NCBI GenBank assembly: GCA_023269335.1
Contig: JAHFTM010000090.1
Coordinates: forward strand, 1 to 7,491
DNA from: Chlamydiia bacterium
GTDB lineage: Bacteria; Chlamydiota; Chlamydiia; Chlamydiales; FEN-1388
Length of the DNA: 7,491 nt
Direction: 5' to 3'
Shown piece by piece: positions 6,221-7,491 of the stretch; the stretch's first letter is position 1, and each line of letters starts with the position of its first letter. Made by a program: the position numbers and the translations under genes. The notes under the pieces are model-generated. The model was not told where the DNA came from. It did no database searches and was given only the letters and a program-made list of their open reading frames with translations.

Positions 6221-7491
6221 AACTAAATCACCAATGAGAGTCTGATGGCTGTAGCTGTGGAGTTTTACTTTTTGGAGTGTTCCAAGAAGCTCTTTTGCGC
6301 CTTTAAAGAGTACATTTTTCCAACAGCGTGTACGGCCTTTCAGAAAATCTTGATCTCTGAAGTTTTGCTCTTCAACGAGCACTTCGACCTCTGTCCCTAA
6401 AAGGGCCTCTCTATGCTTGGCGTAGATACCGTTTTGTAGTTGTAAGAGCTTTTGCAAACGCTCCTCTTTTACCTCTTCAGGGATATCATCTTTCCAGCGC
6501 ATAGCAGGGGTGCCTTTACGTGGACTGTAAGAAAATAAAAAGGCTGTATCATACTCAATCGTTTTTAACACGTCGTAGGTCTCTTCAAATTCAGCGTCAG
6601 TTTCTGTCGGAAAGCCAACGATGATATCAGTTCCCAGAGAAACATGCGGTACATAACTTCGTAAAAGAGCTACTTTTTCAAAGTATTCTTCCTTTGTGTA
6701 GATGCGATGCATTTTTTTTAAGATGCGATTTGAACCAGCTTGAATAGGGAAGTGCACAAATTCACAAAGCGAAGGCAGGTCACGAATGGCTTGCATGAGG
6801 CTTTCTGTGATGTCTACGGGGTGGCTTGTCATAAAGCGTACACGCTGAATTCCAGGTATTTTATCGATGCGATACAAAAGATCATGGAAAAGGCATTGCC
6901 ATTCTGGTTTATCTTTGCCATAGCTGTTGACATTTTGTCCTAAAAGCGTGATCTCTTTATAGCCTGTCGCTGCAAGTTTCTGGCACTCTTCAACGATGCT
7001 GTCTGGCTGTCTAGAAACCTCTGGCCCGCGGGTGTAGGGGACAACACAGTAGGTGCAAAATTTGTCACAACCACGGATAATAGAAACGGAGGCTTTGACT
7101 AGATCGTCGCGTTTTGTAAGCGAGTAGTCTAGCTCATGTTCAAAACGGCTATCTACTTTAACGGACTGCTTGCCCGTAAGTAAGAGGTCGTCAAGGACAG
7201 AGTTCAATTCGTGAATATTATTCGTGCCAAGGACAAAGTCAAGGTGTGGTACTTTTTGAAAAAGTGACTCTTTTTTTGCATTAGCCATACAGCCTGTGAC
7301 ACCTATCAAGGGGCGATTTTTGCCCATTTTCCCAAGCCTTCCTAGCTTGCCGAGCGCTTTTCGTTCAGCTAGATCGCGTATAGAACAGGTGTTGAGAATT
7401 AAAAGATCGGCTTCTTGCTCAACTATTGTGCGCATAAGACCGCGCCCTTCCAGCATGCCTACCATGACTTCAGTGTCATTTTCGTTCATCT
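6209..7491 (-). CDS. miaB: tRNA-2-methylthio-N6-dimethylallyladenosine synthase MiaB (5' end outside window)
   Basis: MiaB is a radical-SAM methylthiotransferase that adds a methylthio group to i6A37 of tRNAs reading UNN codons, improving decoding. The visible part starts at MNENDTEV, 426 residues from the end. The two bases before it (AG) fit the CAG of the family motif YGCQMN, so this Met is internal; the true start and the first cluster cysteine lie just past the window edge. The second and third cysteines of the auxiliary [4Fe-4S] cluster are in LNTCSIRD (Cys35) and VTGCMA (Cys67). The radical-SAM triad is GCDKFCTYCVVPYTRG (Cys141, 145, 148). LLGQNVNSYG at 182-191 is characteristic of MiaB rather than RimO or MtaB. 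A TRAM RNA-binding domain occupies about 364-426. Nothing is broken in the visible part. It converges on ligA. Confidence 0.95.
   Translation of the reverse strand, partial: MNENDTEVMVGMLEGRGLMRTIVEQEADLLILNTCSIRDLAERKALGKLGRLGKMGKNRPLIGVTGCMANAKKESLFQKVPHLDFVLGTNNIHELNSVLDDLLLTGKQSVKVDSRFEHELDYSLTKRDDLVKASVSIIRGCDKFCTYCVVPYTRGPEVSRQPDSIVEECQKLAATGYKEITLLGQNVNSYGKDKPEWQCLFHDLLYRIDKIPGIQRVRFMTSHPVDITESLMQAIRDLPSLCEFVHFPIQAGSNRILKKMHRIYTKEEYFEKVALLRSYVPHVSLGTDIIVGFPTETDAEFEETYDVLKTIEYDTAFLFSYSPRKGTPAMRWKDDIPEEVKEERLQKLLQLQNGIYAKHREALLGTEVEVLVEEQNFRDQDFLKGRTRCWKNVLFKGAKELLGTLQKVKLHSYSHQTLIGDLVLLN

Noticed and set aside
6201..6231. GTGAT and ATCAC at the ligA/miaB junction as a terminator stem
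   Set aside because: Five pairs around a loop of about 21 bases with no T-run would be too weak.
1..7491. tRNA or rRNA genes, CRISPR arrays, insertion sequences or integrase sites
   Set aside because: I saw no cloverleaf-like sequence, regularly spaced DNA repeats, transposase coding or terminal inverted repeats; almost all the sequence is accounted for by the four genes.

Overview
The window holds four substantial protein genes in two tail-to-tail pairs: glgB (+) facing an F-box/leucine-rich-repeat (LRR) gene (-), then ligA (+) facing miaB (-). The LRR gene and ligA diverge from a 247-base AT-rich spacer. glgB, ligA and miaB are standard bacterial housekeeping genes. The LRR protein carries an F-box-like segment, a eukaryotic-type module seen in intracellular bacteria of protists and animals. 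Together with moderate GC content and glycogen metabolism, this suggests a Chlamydiae-like (environmental chlamydia) or similar intracellular bacterium. That assignment is an inference from gene content, not a database match.

Layout. Bases 1-35 look like the last codons of an upstream + strand gene, 17 bases before glgB (53-2224, glycogen branching enzyme, complete). Bases 2458-3945 on the minus strand encode a 495-residue F-box/LRR protein that ends at a TAG. The reading frame stays open past that TAG for 78 more codons, in perfect register with the 23-residue repeat, to a second TAG at 2221-2223. That second stop interlocks with the glgB stop. The LRR gene therefore looks recently truncated by an in-frame nonsense codon, and the 233 bases that seem intergenic are its former 3' end. 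A strong UUCG-capped hairpin lies there too, just after glgB.

The spacer 3946-4192 carries an extended -10 promoter for ligA, an AT-rich candidate -10 for the LRR gene, and a short piece resembling the last LRR of the neighbouring gene, probably a fossil of a repeat or paralogue. ligA is best started at GTG 4193 (675 residues), because the longer TTG start at 4166 lies inside the -10 box. ligA and the 5'-truncated miaB (6209 to the window end) overlap tail to tail by 12 bases.

The genes do not form one pathway: glgB acts in glycogen synthesis, ligA in DNA replication and repair, and miaB in tRNA modification. The LRR gene is the accessory element among them and is the most interesting part of the window.
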